Origin: Xanthostigma xanthostigma
Lineage: Eukaryota > Arthropoda > Insecta > Raphidioptera > Raphidiidae
NCBI GenBank assembly: GCA_963575645.1
Contig: OY754468.1
Span: 124,001 to 188,000 of the forward strand
Direction of reading: 5' to 3'
DNA length: 64,000 nucleotides
The translations under genes were made by a program, and so were the position numbers. Below the pieces are notes generated by a model that did not search any database, was not told where the DNA came from, and was given only the letters and a program-made list of their open reading frames with translations. The first letter of the stretch is position 1, and every line of letters starts with the position of its first letter. Positions 1 to 10,477 of the stretch are shown here, piece by piece.

Positions 1-191
1 AAATTTTTTTTCTTCCTTCCCCATTCGTTCTTTTGCACCGGGCACGACGGCGCAGCCGGAGTGCTCGACATACACACATATACGTCCATGTATATTTTAA
101 AATAAATAAAATAGATAGATAGATGTTCCAATTAAATTGTTTTATTATTTCACTTTATACGTAGCGAAGCACGTACAGGGCCGGCCGCTAG
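1..191 (+). mobile_element. Helitron 3' end (partial)
   Basis: Bases 42-191 repeat the last part of the complete Helitron at 3121-3834: the same GCACGACGGCGCAGCCGG segment, the same GATA run and the same terminus. It ends in CTAG (188-191) followed by T, with a short hairpin (TACGT, loop AGCGAAGC, ACGTA) just upstream, as expected for Helitron 3' ends. The 5' end is outside the window. The terminus carries an extra GGCC compared with the second copy. Confidence 0.75.
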
Positions 192-1754
192 TGTCTCTAT
201 ATATTAGTCGGAAAAAATTGACGGTGCCTTGCAATCCCACTTGTCCAGGTTCCACTGTATATATATGCATAATTTACGTATGTTTTTCTGCGCGCATTTT
301 AAAAGATACGACTTGTTTGGAAATATTTATTTGAGACAGAATTTGGTAAAACAAGGTCAAACAAAAGTGTATCAATTCATAAAATGAATATTTTTTATCA
401 AATAAAAATACGTGTACCGAGGCTCGTGTATATCGCATTTGTGCAGTTATTGTTTTGTTTTATTTCTGCCGGTTATTGATCTTTGATTTATCTCACAATT
501 TTTTTTGGTAAATGTTTCTCGATTTACTTTACTCTGATCTTGACCTTATTGTTTTTATGGTGCTTTTTTACAAGGAAATTTACTTAGCTAACTATAAAGT
601 TATAAAATTATTGTGCAATTAGCTGTCATAAGAGGCTAATTAATTGAAATTATCAATTTTGTGAAGCGAAACAAATGCTCGTAAAAATATTACCAACTGC
701 AAATTAATTTATATGATATTTGACCACTTCCCTAGTTAATTAATGTTACTATTTCTGCGTTGATTTTTTTTAAACATTTTTTTTATTTATTTATCATGGA
801 ACATTTTAAAAAAGTAACTAACTATTTTTTTGTGTTTGTTTCAGGTACGTTTCATTTTTGGATTTATTTTGGTCGCGGATATGTAGATTCTATAAGGTAA
901 CTTTTTTTATAAATATTTATTTCCTCAGCTGCTTCTTCTTTCAATTTCAGCTCTTAATTTATATTCTTATAGAATAATTTAAGAAATTTGTCACCCTGCA
1001 ATTTGTTTTTCCTTGAATATTCCAATTTTCTTGAATCTCTAATAATTTTTATGGCGTTTACTTTAAACGATTAAAATGGCATTCTAGGAATATATAATTT
1101 TAAATTGTGACAAGAGTACAGTATGTTCGTTAAAATAATTACTGTGTCTGTTTTTGTAAAATTTGGAAAAGAAAGAACCCAGAGCCGGAGATCTACACAA
1201 CAATGTGGAATCAGTGCACTCAACCATTGTACGTTTGTGACTCTCTTTAAATGAGACTCCTAAAATATATGGACTTGAAGTCATTGCTTAAAATATTTAT
1301 GGACTTGAAGTCATTGCTTATTTCCAGACTTTGCATTACTATTAACAATTTAAGACTGAATAAAAAAACTTTTTCAGCTTTTTGAAATTTACAAAAACAG
1401 TGTGCAATCTAATTCTATAGAAGAAAACCAATTTGGTTGGAAAAATTACTAATAAAAGTAATTTTTTTGAGTAAACGTGAGTCTTTATCTATCGCTTGAG
1501 TTTGAGTAATACAATATTGTATTTCGTAAATATTTTTACAATGTTAAAAGAGCTGATAACCTATGCGTGTGTGGGGCCTGCTGTATACGCATTGCATCTA
1601 CTGATTTAAAAATACGACCAATTTGCAACTTAACATTATGAATAACTGATGTTATATTCGGTTGTTTTTCATTGAGAAATATTGTAAATATAGGCCATCA
1701 CACTTGAACTTCGTGGTGCCGATGATAACAGCTGTATGTGATATTTTTATTATA
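192..1754. other. AT-rich DNA without a recognisable gene
   Basis: No coding region or known repeat is seen. The only structure is a short tandem duplication near 1267-1320, where TATGGACTTGAAGTCATTGC occurs twice about 32 bp apart. Open frames here are short and look random. Confidence 0.6.
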
Positions 1755-1929
1755 TTTTTGACGTGATAACGTCTTATAAATTGATGAAACACCGGCTGCA
1801 TGCACGAAAAAGTGTAACGTTCCGAAATGTGTCACGTTCCGCCTGACCCTGTGCGTGCAAGCGAGAGCGCAGTACGTTATCACGTAAAACTATCGTCCGT
1901 AAACCGACTTTACAGAAAACCAATTTTTT
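1755..1929 (+). mobile_element. ACGTGATAACGT-family MITE, copy A (minimal)
   Basis: This is the shortest member of the 15-copy family, about 175 bp. It has the left arm (TTTTTGACGTGATAACGTC, one ATAAATTGATGAA unit, the GGCTGCATGCACGAAAAAGT block) and the right arm (TACGTTATCACGTAAAACT to CAGAAAACCAATTTTTT). The middle is only a remnant of the type c interior (GTGCAAGCGAGAGCGC). It is an internal-deletion derivative with no coding capacity. Confidence 0.85.
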
Positions 1930-3120
1930 GACGTGTACAATCGAATGATTAAAACAGAAAGTTTAAACATCACATCGCCAATTCATACTTGGTCTCAAAC
2001 ATAAAAAGTTTACAATCTCGATAAAGTGTTTTAGTTCGTTGAAATATTATTTTCTTCACGACGCGTAACGCATCTTAAGATAGTTCATTGATTAATTATT
2101 GATCCTAGTTCTAAACTGAATTTAATACATTTTTTGAAAATCAAACGTTGCGAACATCGCGCAAACAGACATAATTAAATAATGTAACAACCGAAACCAT
2201 AATAATACCTATAAATAAAAGAAAAATTAAAAAATTAAAAAAAAGATTAATTAAAATTAAATTAATTTAGGTTTTGACTAAATTCCGTTCTCAGAAAAAA
2301 ACATTTTGGAAATACTTTTCAGCTGTATGTGTAAAATAGCCCTATGTATGTTAAAAAAAATTAATTTGTTTGGTCTGCGAATAATAGCGAATCATAGATA
2401 GAAACACTATATTTGTTTTATTCCAATTATTCAGTCCAACGGAAGTATGATAGAAGATGCAAAGACATAGATGTCAAATACACTTTCAAAAGCGAAGAGG
2501 AGAAACAGATTGGGTCCCAGCACTAAACCTTGAGGCATTGCTCCGTTTCCATGCAATACTCAACAGTAAAAATGTATGCTTTGTCGACGCTGTAGTTTGG
2601 TAAGTGTATATACCTACTGTGCGCTCACATTATGGCAATGAATTATAAATGCGTGCCTTAAAGTATATAGAGTTAATCAATAAAACGCACCTGCAACTCG
2701 ACGTCCGCGTCGCGGCGCTTTGCTTTGCCTCCGAACTAACTATATTTACTATATTACAGTCAATACTCATAAACGGCAGAGACTTAAGCTTACCGTCCGC
2801 TACAAGAGATGAAAAGTTGTTCGAATTCGATCGCTTACAAACAAATTGTTTGCAACACTGATGATATTGCTTCACTGCGCCGGATTACAGACTTCTTTTT
2901 GTGTCGGAAATGGAAGATTATTTTATGCCGGTGCTGCAGTTAATAAAATTTGTTAATTTAATGTCGGAAAATTAACCGATGATCGGAATTGGGTTGTCTT
3001 TATATCAGTGTGCACAAATTGGTTTGAGATAACTTAAAAAAATAGTCCGTGTTATTTGTATTATTCATACAAAAAACATCCATGTCATATACCGGATATA
3101 TAGGGCATGAGTTTGTCTTA
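1930..3120. other. AT-rich DNA without a recognisable gene
   Basis: Mostly low-complexity AT sequence with a small GC-richer patch near 2690-2730. I see no domain-bearing frame and no repeat boundary before the Helitron that begins at 3121. Confidence 0.55.
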
Positions 3121-3834
3121 TCTTAATATATAAAAATTACGTGTCACATGTTTGTCCGCGATGAACTCCTAAACTACTGAACCGATTTTAAATTTGATTT
3201 GCACACTGTGTGCAATTCGACCCAGCTTGAAAGATAGGATAGCTTACATTTCAATTTATAGTCGCAATATTATTTTATTGCAAATTATTTGTCTATTCCT
3301 TGACAGTCATAATACAACCATATAAGATGGCCATACCTGTTGACTGGATTGAGTGAATATTCAATAGATGGCGCAACGAACTTAACAACCATATAAGATG
3401 GCAATACCTGTTGACTGGATTGAGTGAATATTCAATAGATGGCGCAACGAACTTAACAACCATATAAGATGGCAATACCTGTTGACTGGATTGAGTGAAT
3501 ATTCAATAGATGGCGCAACGAACTTACAACCATATATCTAGATCGAGGATGTAAAAAAACTGAATATCGTTTAAAACTGCTCGGCACGACGGCGCAGCCG
3601 GAGTGCTCGAAATAGAGCAAGTGTTTTAAAGACCAGTTATCCACGAATACTTTACGCTATTTTTTTTCGAGCACGACGGCGCAGCCGGAGTGCTCGACAT
3701 ACACACATATACGCCCATGTATATTTTAAAATAGCTAGCGATTAATAAAATAGATAGATAGATACATAGATGTTCCAATTAAATTGTTTTATTATTTCAC
3801 TTTATACGTAGCGAAGCATGTACAGGGCCGCTAG
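3121..3834 (+). mobile_element. Complete non-autonomous Helitron
   Basis: Starts with TC (TCTTAATATATAAAAATTAC) directly after an A at 3120 and ends with CTAG directly before a T at 3835. This is the A^T insertion rule and the TC...CTRR ends of Helitrons. The start resembles common insect Helitron 5' ends, including the ACTACTGAACCGATTTTAAA segment. A hairpin TACGT/ATGTA with loop AGCGAAGC lies about 12 bp before the end. There is no Rep/helicase frame. The interior holds three 71-bp tandem repeats and two copies of a GCACGACGGCGCAGCCGG-containing segment, the second shared with the Helitron end at 42-191. Confidence 0.85.
3315..3526. repeat. Three 71-bp tandem repeats inside the Helitron
   Basis: CAACCATATAAGATGG recurs at 3315, 3386 and 3457, with nearly identical units (one base difference: GCCATACC versus GCAATACC). 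A partial fourth start is at 3527. The three units contain the same open frame, which is why repetitive short ORFs appear on the minus strand; they are not genes. Confidence 0.9.
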
Positions 3835-4711
3835 TTGCATTATATATTGTACGCCATTTATGAAATTTATGAAAAAATCAACAAAGAAGCTACATTTTTT
3901 GGTACAGCCTGTATGCGGTACAATATATGGATCGGTTGCTGAAGCCTTACGCGTTCAGGTTGCCCTAGGTATTATTTTATACGGAACTATAAGTAGGTGC
4001 TATATGTATAGGAGACAAAGTTAAAACGTGTTTACCCATAATTGTTACTCAAGAATTTGCAATTTTTCGACCAGGGTTGTCAGGCGTCTATAATCTGCAA
4101 GCTCTCAATAAACTTTCAATATTTTCAGACTTTTCAGTAAATTAATACTATAAAGGTAAGCAGTTCGAATAAAATCAGATAAGTATCTTATCTAGTATCT
4201 GTTTCAGCTACCGCCATCTAGATATCCAAACGACGATCTAGTTCACTTGAAACGCTTTACGGGAGAGCTGCAGCAGGAAGGCTGCTCGTGTCGTAATATT
4301 TTAATGGGTCCACTGACAGTTCGCGTTACACGTCGCCGCTAACGAACTAAGGGCTTTTGGCGAGGCGTTGCATATTGTAGTGGGTCAGAGTGAGACGGCC
4401 TGACAACCGCCGAGAGTTGAGAAGTGTAATTTGCAGTGACACCGCCGCGCGCGTTTGTTGGCACTACTGTAGTGCGCGCGTGTAAGTATAGGAGTAGTAG
4501 TCCCTTTGTGTTAGAGACACCATCACGCACAGTGCAGGATGTGCCTCGCTTAGCACGCACTGCCAACGCCGCCGCGCGATCTACGAACGGTAAATTATTT
4601 ATAAGAAAGGCGTTCAAGACATTTTAAAGGGATCATTAGCTTTTACTAAAACAGGGGCGGCGAATCCTTATATTTTGTGTATCTTAAAGATTCAACAGTC
4701 CTTGGGAATTT
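3835..4711. other. Non-repetitive stretch with GC-rich core; possible non-coding exon
   Basis: Bases about 4240-4600 are clearly richer in GC and CpG than their surroundings. A good splice-donor match, GTAAGTAT, follows GCGCGCGT at about 4481, and a weaker one (GGTAAATTAT) lies near 4590. This could be a 5' non-coding exon of a host gene, but no conserved protein frame is present and no acceptor partner can be assigned. A GGTTGTC-GCGTCTATAATCT motif near 4075 recurs near 12452. Confidence 0.3.
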
Positions 4712-5720
4712 TTAACCGACTTAAAAAAGGAGGAGGTTCTATGTTCGACTGTATATTTTTTTTTGTTTTTTTGACGTGATAACGTCTTATAAATTGATGA
4801 ATCACCAATCTTATAAATTGATAAAACACCGGCTGCATGCACGAAAAAGTGTAACGTTCCTAACGTTCGTAACGCGTAACGTTCCGCCTGACCCTGTGCG
4901 TGCTTTTCTCGAAAACGGCCCTAACGATTTGGATAAAATTTACTGAAAAGGGATTTTGGGGGGCAAAAAATCGTTTTAGCTAGGTCTCATCTCTCGAAAA
5001 AATCGTTTTCTTACAAATTTTATCATTATAAAAATCAATTTTTTGACGTATGAAAATACTTAAATATTGTAAGTAGGTTTTGGAATTTTATATTATAAAC
5101 AGTGAAACAATTATTTTATAAATATTATGACAGCTAATCTTTGAGACTTAAAATAAATACGAAAGAAAGAAAGTTAAAAAAACAATTATATTATATGGTG
5201 AGTAATTTAAATAAATAAAATTAACCTAAATTTGAAGCGAAAGATGCAATATCATAGATTCGAATTATTAAAATTATTATATAAATTTAGGTTATGTATT
5301 ACGGAATACATTATCACGTAAAACTATCGTCCGTAAACTGACTTTACAGACAACCAATTTTTTTGTAATAATTTACTTTCTTAGGTTAAAAAAACTGCGT
5401 CGATTGCAGCAAACCGCATCAAAATCGGCTCGAGATATCGTGAACGAAATTTTTTTTTTTTATGTATGTTCACCGATTTCTCCGTCAATTATGGACCGAT
5501 TTTCAAAATTTTGTTTTTATTCGAAAGAGTGCATTTCCGAGGTGGTCCCATCGGAACTAAGTCAGGATCTGATGGTGGAATCCGGAGAAATCGAGGGAAA
5601 TTCTCAAATTTCAAAGGCACGCATACTTGGCCTACCCATTGCAATACTTTATCTAACACTAAAAAAGAGAAAAATAAAATATTTTTAACAAAAAAAAAAT
5701 TGAACCGACTTTAAAATATA
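4712..5720 (+). repeat. Lepidopteran-type dispersed repeat, interrupted by MITE copy B
   Basis: The piece at 4712-4765 (AACCGACTT, then GGAGGAGGTTCTATG and a T-run) and the piece at about 5396-5720 (CATCAAAATCGG, a T-run, TATGTATGTTCACCGATT, GGAATCCGGAGAAATCGAGG, ending at GAACCGACTTT) resemble a repeat that I know as abundant in moth and butterfly genomes. Copy B sits in the T-run between them. The small open frames in the second piece are incidental. The family assignment is from memory and should be checked. Confidence 0.5.
4766..5364 (+). mobile_element. ACGTGATAACGT-family MITE, copy B (type a)
   Basis: Reference copy of type a. The left arm has TTGACGTGATAACGTC, then a duplicated unit (ATAAATTGATGAATCACC and ATAAATTGATAAAACACC), GGCTGCATGCACGAAAAAGT, an AACGTT minisatellite and GACCCTGTGCGTGC. 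The type a interior carries TCGAAAACGGCCCTAACGAT and GGGATTTTGGGGGGC. The right arm is CACGTAAAACTATCGTCCGT, then CTTTACAGACAACCAATTTT. The core ACGTGATAACGT lies a few bases from the left end but about 45 bp from the right end, so the termini are asymmetric. The ends run into T/A tracts that hide any target duplication. No transposase is encoded. Confidence 0.9.
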
Positions 5721-5936
5721 CACTAAAAAGTAAAAAATAATAATTATTGTTTTTTTTTTGGAGTCGGTGTCACATCGGAATTCGAAAGTAGCAATTTAAA
5801 TCTTACATGTCTCTAGTTCTCGGAATAGATTTCATTTTGGCTGACACCGACTCCAAAAATAACAATAATTATTATTTTTTACTTAGTGCATATTTTGAAG
5901 TCGGTTTAATTTTTTTTTTTGTTAAAAATATTTTTT
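5678..5936. repeat. Foldback inverted repeat (~90-bp arms)
   Basis: The left arm (from AAATATTTTTAACA through GAACCGACTTT, CTAAAAAGTAAAAAATAATA, to GGAGTCGGTGTC) is mirrored by the right arm (GACACCGACTCC to GTTAAAAATATTTTTT). About 75 bp lies between the arms. It overlaps the end of the dispersed repeat and may be its natural terminus. Similar CACTAAAAAGTAAAAAATAA sequence recurs in the palindrome at 53567-53794. Confidence 0.75.
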
Positions 5937-7363
5937 AAAGAAATTTATGAAAATATATTTGACCTAATGTCGGCATTAGTTAAGTTTCATCATGTTGACT
6001 ATTTACGAATTTAGAAGCATCATTACTCAAAATCGACTCAAGTACTCTTTTAAAATTTTCATATATCAAAGAACAATTCGATTTTAATGACAGATTTTAA
6101 TGATATTGTTGGTGAGTTTGTTTTAAAAAATTTCCAACGTCAAACATTGTTTGCTCTCAGTACATATACCCAATAAAAATTAAAAATTCGATAACCACTT
6201 ATAAAAATTATTAGGTAGGTACTAAAATTGTTTTTAAAATTTATATCGCTATACAAGTCACAGTCTATCCACATTTTAATGTGAAAAGAATTGTTTCAAC
6301 AACAAAAAAAAAAATAAGTTCACATTCTCTATAAACTTGAAAAAAATTATAAAGCTAACGAAAGCTCTTCGATAAAATAGGAACCTAACCTATTTTGCTA
6401 TGAGACCACGGATCTTTGCATCCCTGCAAATATATACATAAGGCGTATTCACACTCTCGCATACGATAAATATATTATACTTAAATGTATCTCTGTTCTA
6501 TTATTGCGTTTCACTGAATGCGTCGTTCTATCTCCCTCTTTTTCTAATACGAATGGCAGTATTGCAAAAATGGCGGACCGAGCCTGGCGTCGAAACAGAC
6601 ATTGTATTTAATTAAGTTACATGAAAAATATACCGAATCAAATATTTTAGTCGTTTAGGGTAATATGACTTGGGCACCGTAGTAATAAGCTTTCAGTGGA
6701 AGCGTTTAATTTTTAGCGGCAATCGAAAGCTATACCAATCACAGACCTGAAGTTCCTTGCCCGGGCTAATACCTACGTCGATACGAACAAAGTTTATACG
6801 TCAACGCTTGCAACGCTTGGACACATTGTATCTTTTTCAGAATCGTAAAAATAAATTTTCCGACAATTTCGTAATTCTGGAAACGCTGGTCTCTAAAGAA
6901 TTTAACAACTAAATATATTCTTTTGCCATTCACTCCCTTGTAGTCAATATATGTAGTACTAAATAAACCCCAAACAATTTAAACTTCATATATTCAACCT
7001 TTAATGTCTCTGCAAATATTCCAACAGAAAAAAACATATTTTTCGTTTCCTGAATTTCAAAATCAGTGAATTATTCATTTTCAAGTAAATTGTTTAATTT
7101 TTGAAATATAAATTGAAGAGTTGACGGTGTTCCTAGCGTCTTATCACTGCACAACGGTGCCGCGGCTGTAGCGAGAGCTGTTTTTATTTATCACAAATTT
7201 TAGTTTTTATTTCTCACAAAGTGTATAGAAATTAGTCATTGTCACTCGGTACTCACGTTTAAAATCGAACATTCCCGACACTGTTTGACATAAAAAAGTT
7301 ATTGCAGTCGCACTAGTGACGATTCATATTTTTGTATCGTCACACTCGTATTTTAGAGTTTTT
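5937..7363. other. AT-rich DNA without a recognisable gene
   Basis: No coding frame with recognisable domains and no repeat boundary. Around 7308-7346 a small inverted pair (AGTGACGAT and ATCGTCACA) flanks an AT loop. Confidence 0.5.
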
Positions 7364-7512
7364 ACGAGAAAAGCCATCGGATATCTTTTCTAATAGCTGT
7401 TGTGGCTGCACCACTTGCTTTTGTAACATTTTTTGTAAAAATATTAGAAAAGCAAGTGCTATATCCTCAGCAGTTATTAGAAAAGATATCCGATGACCGA
7501 TGGCTTTTCTCA
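7364..7512. repeat. Foldback element; left arm repeated at 8324-8400
   Basis: GAGAAAAGCCATCGG and ATATCTTTTCTAATAGCTG at the left are mirrored by CAGTTATTAGAAAAGATATC and CCGATGGCTTTTCTC at the right. The inner arms carry GCACCACTTGCTTTT and AGAAAAGCAAGTGC. A second copy of the left arm lies at about 8324-8400, on the other side of MITE copy C. No coding capacity. Confidence 0.75.
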
Positions 7513-7513
7513 T

Positions 7514-8093
7514 AAAAAAATTGGTTGTCTGTAAAGTCAGTTTACGGACGATAGTTTTACGTGATAACGTATTCCGTAATACATAACCTAAATTTATATA
7601 ATAATTCGAATCTATGATATTGCATCTTTCGCTTCAAATTTAGGTTAATTTTATTTATTAAATTACTCACCACCTATAAAAATAATTTTTTTTATTAACT
7701 TTCATTCTTTCGTATTTATTTAAGTCTCAAAGATTAACTGTCATACTATTTATAAAACAACTGTTTCACTGTTTATATAAAATTCCAAAACCTACTTACA
7801 ATATTTAAGTATTTTCATACGTCAAAAAATTGATTTTTATAATGATAAAATTTGTAAGAAAACGATTTTTTCGAGAGATGAGACCTAGCTAAAACGATTT
7901 TTTGCCCCCCAAAATCCCTTTTCAGTAAATTTCATCCAAATCGTTAGGGCCGTTTTCGAGAAAAGCACGCACAGGGTCAGGCGGTACGTTACGAACGTTA
8001 GGAATGTTACACTTTTTCGTGCATGCAGCCGGTGTTTTATCAATTTATAAGAATGGTGATTCATCAATTTATAGGACGTTATCACCTCAAAAA
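7514..8093 (-). mobile_element. ACGTGATAACGT-family MITE, copy C (type a)
   Basis: Full-length type a copy in reverse orientation: TTGGTTGTCTGTAAAGTCAG at the left, the type a interior, then GTGCATGCAGCCGGTGTTTT and GTTATCACCTCAAAAA at the right. The terminal core is mutated (CACCTC for CACGTC). The minisatellite has three degenerate units (TACGTT, AACGTT, AATGTT). It lies immediately after the foldback element at 7364-7512. Confidence 0.9.
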
Positions 8094-9830
8094 CTCTGAA
8101 AACAAAAATGAAACATGTAAACGCGTTGAGTCGCAATCCACCCTGTATAAATGTACAAATGATAGATACAGACGATTGGTTTTTAACACTTCAGTTACAA
8201 GATCATAAATCAGTAGAAAAAATTACCGCACATACAGGACTGCTGTCAGCAAATACAGGATTGTTTTAAGTAAATATATAGAGGGATTTCAGCAAATAAA
8301 AAACTGATTTTTAGAGTTGTTATGAGAAAAGCCATCGGATATCTTTTCTAATAACTGTTGAGGCTTGTGCCACTTGTTTCTCTAATATTTTTTCTATGAA
8401 CCTCAACCGATGCGCTTTTTCTCTAACCTACAAAAGAAACATATTCAACATATTTTGATTATATATACTATACCTATTTTTAATTTTATTTGGTTATTAC
8501 TGAAGCGTAGGTATTATTGGGGCGGTTCCGAATCTCCAACGGAGGTCGGGGCATCGGCACACACAATAATCATTTCTCCAATTAATAAAACAATGGCCGC
8601 GTACACAAAAATACCTGGCGGCCTGAAATTTGAATTATGTGTTGTTTGTGATTTATGCGACTACACGGAAAAGTGGCTTATATTCATTTTTTGTAGGATT
8701 ATATTATTATGTTTATACCGTACATTTTTTGCTCTGTGCCATTTGACATTGTACCGCAAAAATTAAGTTAAAAATAAAAAAAAAAAACCGTAGAACTGGA
8801 TTCGTATAACTTCCTGCAGCTTAGCGCAAAATCTCCGACAAACCCACTGGTCCAAGGCAGATTATTTTTTCCGTTTTCAAAAACTATTATAAATTATATC
8901 GTATCATTTATGATCAAAGCACTCGCAAAAAGATGAGAGGTTCAAAGAGAGTTCGTTTAGATTATAAAATATGTATTTTGGAGAATTATTTCTCCAAAAT
9001 ACATTTATAGACATTGGCAGTGAAACGAGTTTTTTTGAGGGGTTATGATTCCTTATTGATCATGCTATAGTTTACAATTTTTGAAGAGATAATGATGTGT
9101 AGTGCCTGTATCATTCCTATATTATGTTCACTGAGATTGTGCGAGCTTATATACGATAAAAATAGTTATTTTATCGGAAACGATGCTGTAGCTATCGAGT
9201 TGTAAGCAAATAAATTTTCCTTTAGCCACTCTGCCTTGTGAACCATGACATATTCCATAACATGTACGCAAAACTGGCCCGAAGCGTGAACTGTTTACAA
9301 TACTGGATCCAGTCTAAGATTCCCATGACACAACGTCCAACGATTGCGGTGTCATAACGTATTTGTTTACTTTTTTTGTGTTCAAATACGATTTGGTAAT
9401 AACTGTATACAAACGTACAATCGATCGGAGTATAGGAAGTAGGAAGGTTTTGCGGTGATAACGCAGCCATTACGAAACGTTGTAGAGTCGGTATATGAAC
9501 GATTAATTAATTATATTTAATAAAGCAATCGACGCGACGGCTTGATAGCGTATTTGAATTTTGAATGAACACCAAATAAAAAATGTGAAAAACGAACTGC
9601 AATAGAGAAAGAAAGAAACTGCAGTTTATATCTTTGCCTTTATTGGTCGCAAGGGTTCTTAAGATGAGTTTGCATAAATTCTTTTGAAAACAAATTGTTT
9701 GAGTCTTCTTTAAAATAAAGCATTCAGGACATAATTTTTTGTCATTCGGGATCACTGCTGCTGGTTATCTGAACTTTAGGCATGCTATTCGATTATAATT
9801 CCCGTCATTTATATGACAGACAAGCAGTGC
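8094..9830. other. Mostly unassigned DNA
   Basis: Contains the foldback arm copy at 8324-8400 and a perfect short hairpin at about 8970-9003 (ATGTATTTTGGAGAA and its complement around a short loop). Open frames at 8410-8766 and 9222-9755 show no domain or signal I can recognise and are probably chance. Confidence 0.5.
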
Positions 9831-10477
9831 AAAAAAAAAGATTGGTTGTCTGTAAAGTCGGTTTACGGACGATAGTTTTACGTGATAACGTATTCCGTAA
9901 TACATAACCTAAATTTATATAATAATTCGAATCTATGATATTGCATCTTTCGCTTCAAATTTAGGTTAATTTTATTTATTTAAATTACTCACCATATAAT
10001 ATAATTGTTTTTTTTAACTTTCTTTCTTTCGTATTTATTTTAAGTCTCAAAGATTAGCTGTCATAATATTTATAAAACAATTGTTTCACTGTTTATATAA
10101 AATTCCAAAACCTACTTACAATATTTAAGTATTTTCATACGTCAAAAAATTGATTTTTATAATGATAAAATTTGTAAGAAAACGATTTTTTCGAGAGATG
10201 AGACCTAGCTAAAACGATTTTTTGCCCCCCAAAATCCCTTTTCAGTAAATTTCATCCAAATCGTTAGGGCCGTTTTCGAGAAAAGCACGCACAGGGTCAG
10301 GCGGAACGTTACGACCGTTAGGAACGTTACGAACGTTAGGAACGTTACGACCGTTAGGAACGTTACGAACGTTACGACCGTTAGGAACGTTACACTTTTT
10401 CGTGCATGCAGCCGGTGTTTTATCAATTTATAAGATTGGTGATTCATCAATTTATAAGACGTTATCACGTCAAAAAA
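9831..10477 (-). mobile_element. ACGTGATAACGT-family MITE, copy D (type a, expanded minisatellite)
   Basis: Type a copy in reverse orientation with the typical ends (TTGGTTGTCTGTAAAGTCGG and GTTATCACGTCAAAAAA). The minisatellite near the GCATGCAGCCGG block (about 10301-10396) is the longest in the window: seven AACGTT units plus three ACCGTT variants in 9-bp steps. The frame through it encodes a run of V-T-F-L repeats that has no functional meaning. Confidence 0.92.
10301..10396. repeat. 9-bp AACGTT minisatellite within copy D
   Basis: About ten consecutive units of the types GGAACGTTA and CGAACGTTA or CGACCGTTA, placed between the GACCCTGTGCGTGC block and the CACTTTTTCGTGC block (both read on the element's strand). 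The same position in other copies has from one to six units, so this site expands and contracts. Confidence 0.85.

Noticed and set aside
3315..3526. CRISPR-like array (regular repeats)
   Set aside because: The 71-bp units are contiguous tandem copies without unique spacers, lie in a Helitron, and the DNA is from an insect.
4339..4627. Overlapping frames of 92 and 63 codons in the GC-rich patch
   Set aside because: Both strands are open because of GC-rich composition; neither shows a domain, and the plus-strand frame crosses the splice-donor-like sites.
5404..5714. Two overlapping frames of 94 and 82 codons
   Set aside because: They lie in a dispersed non-coding repeat; the translation is driven by its conserved DNA sequence, not by a protein family.
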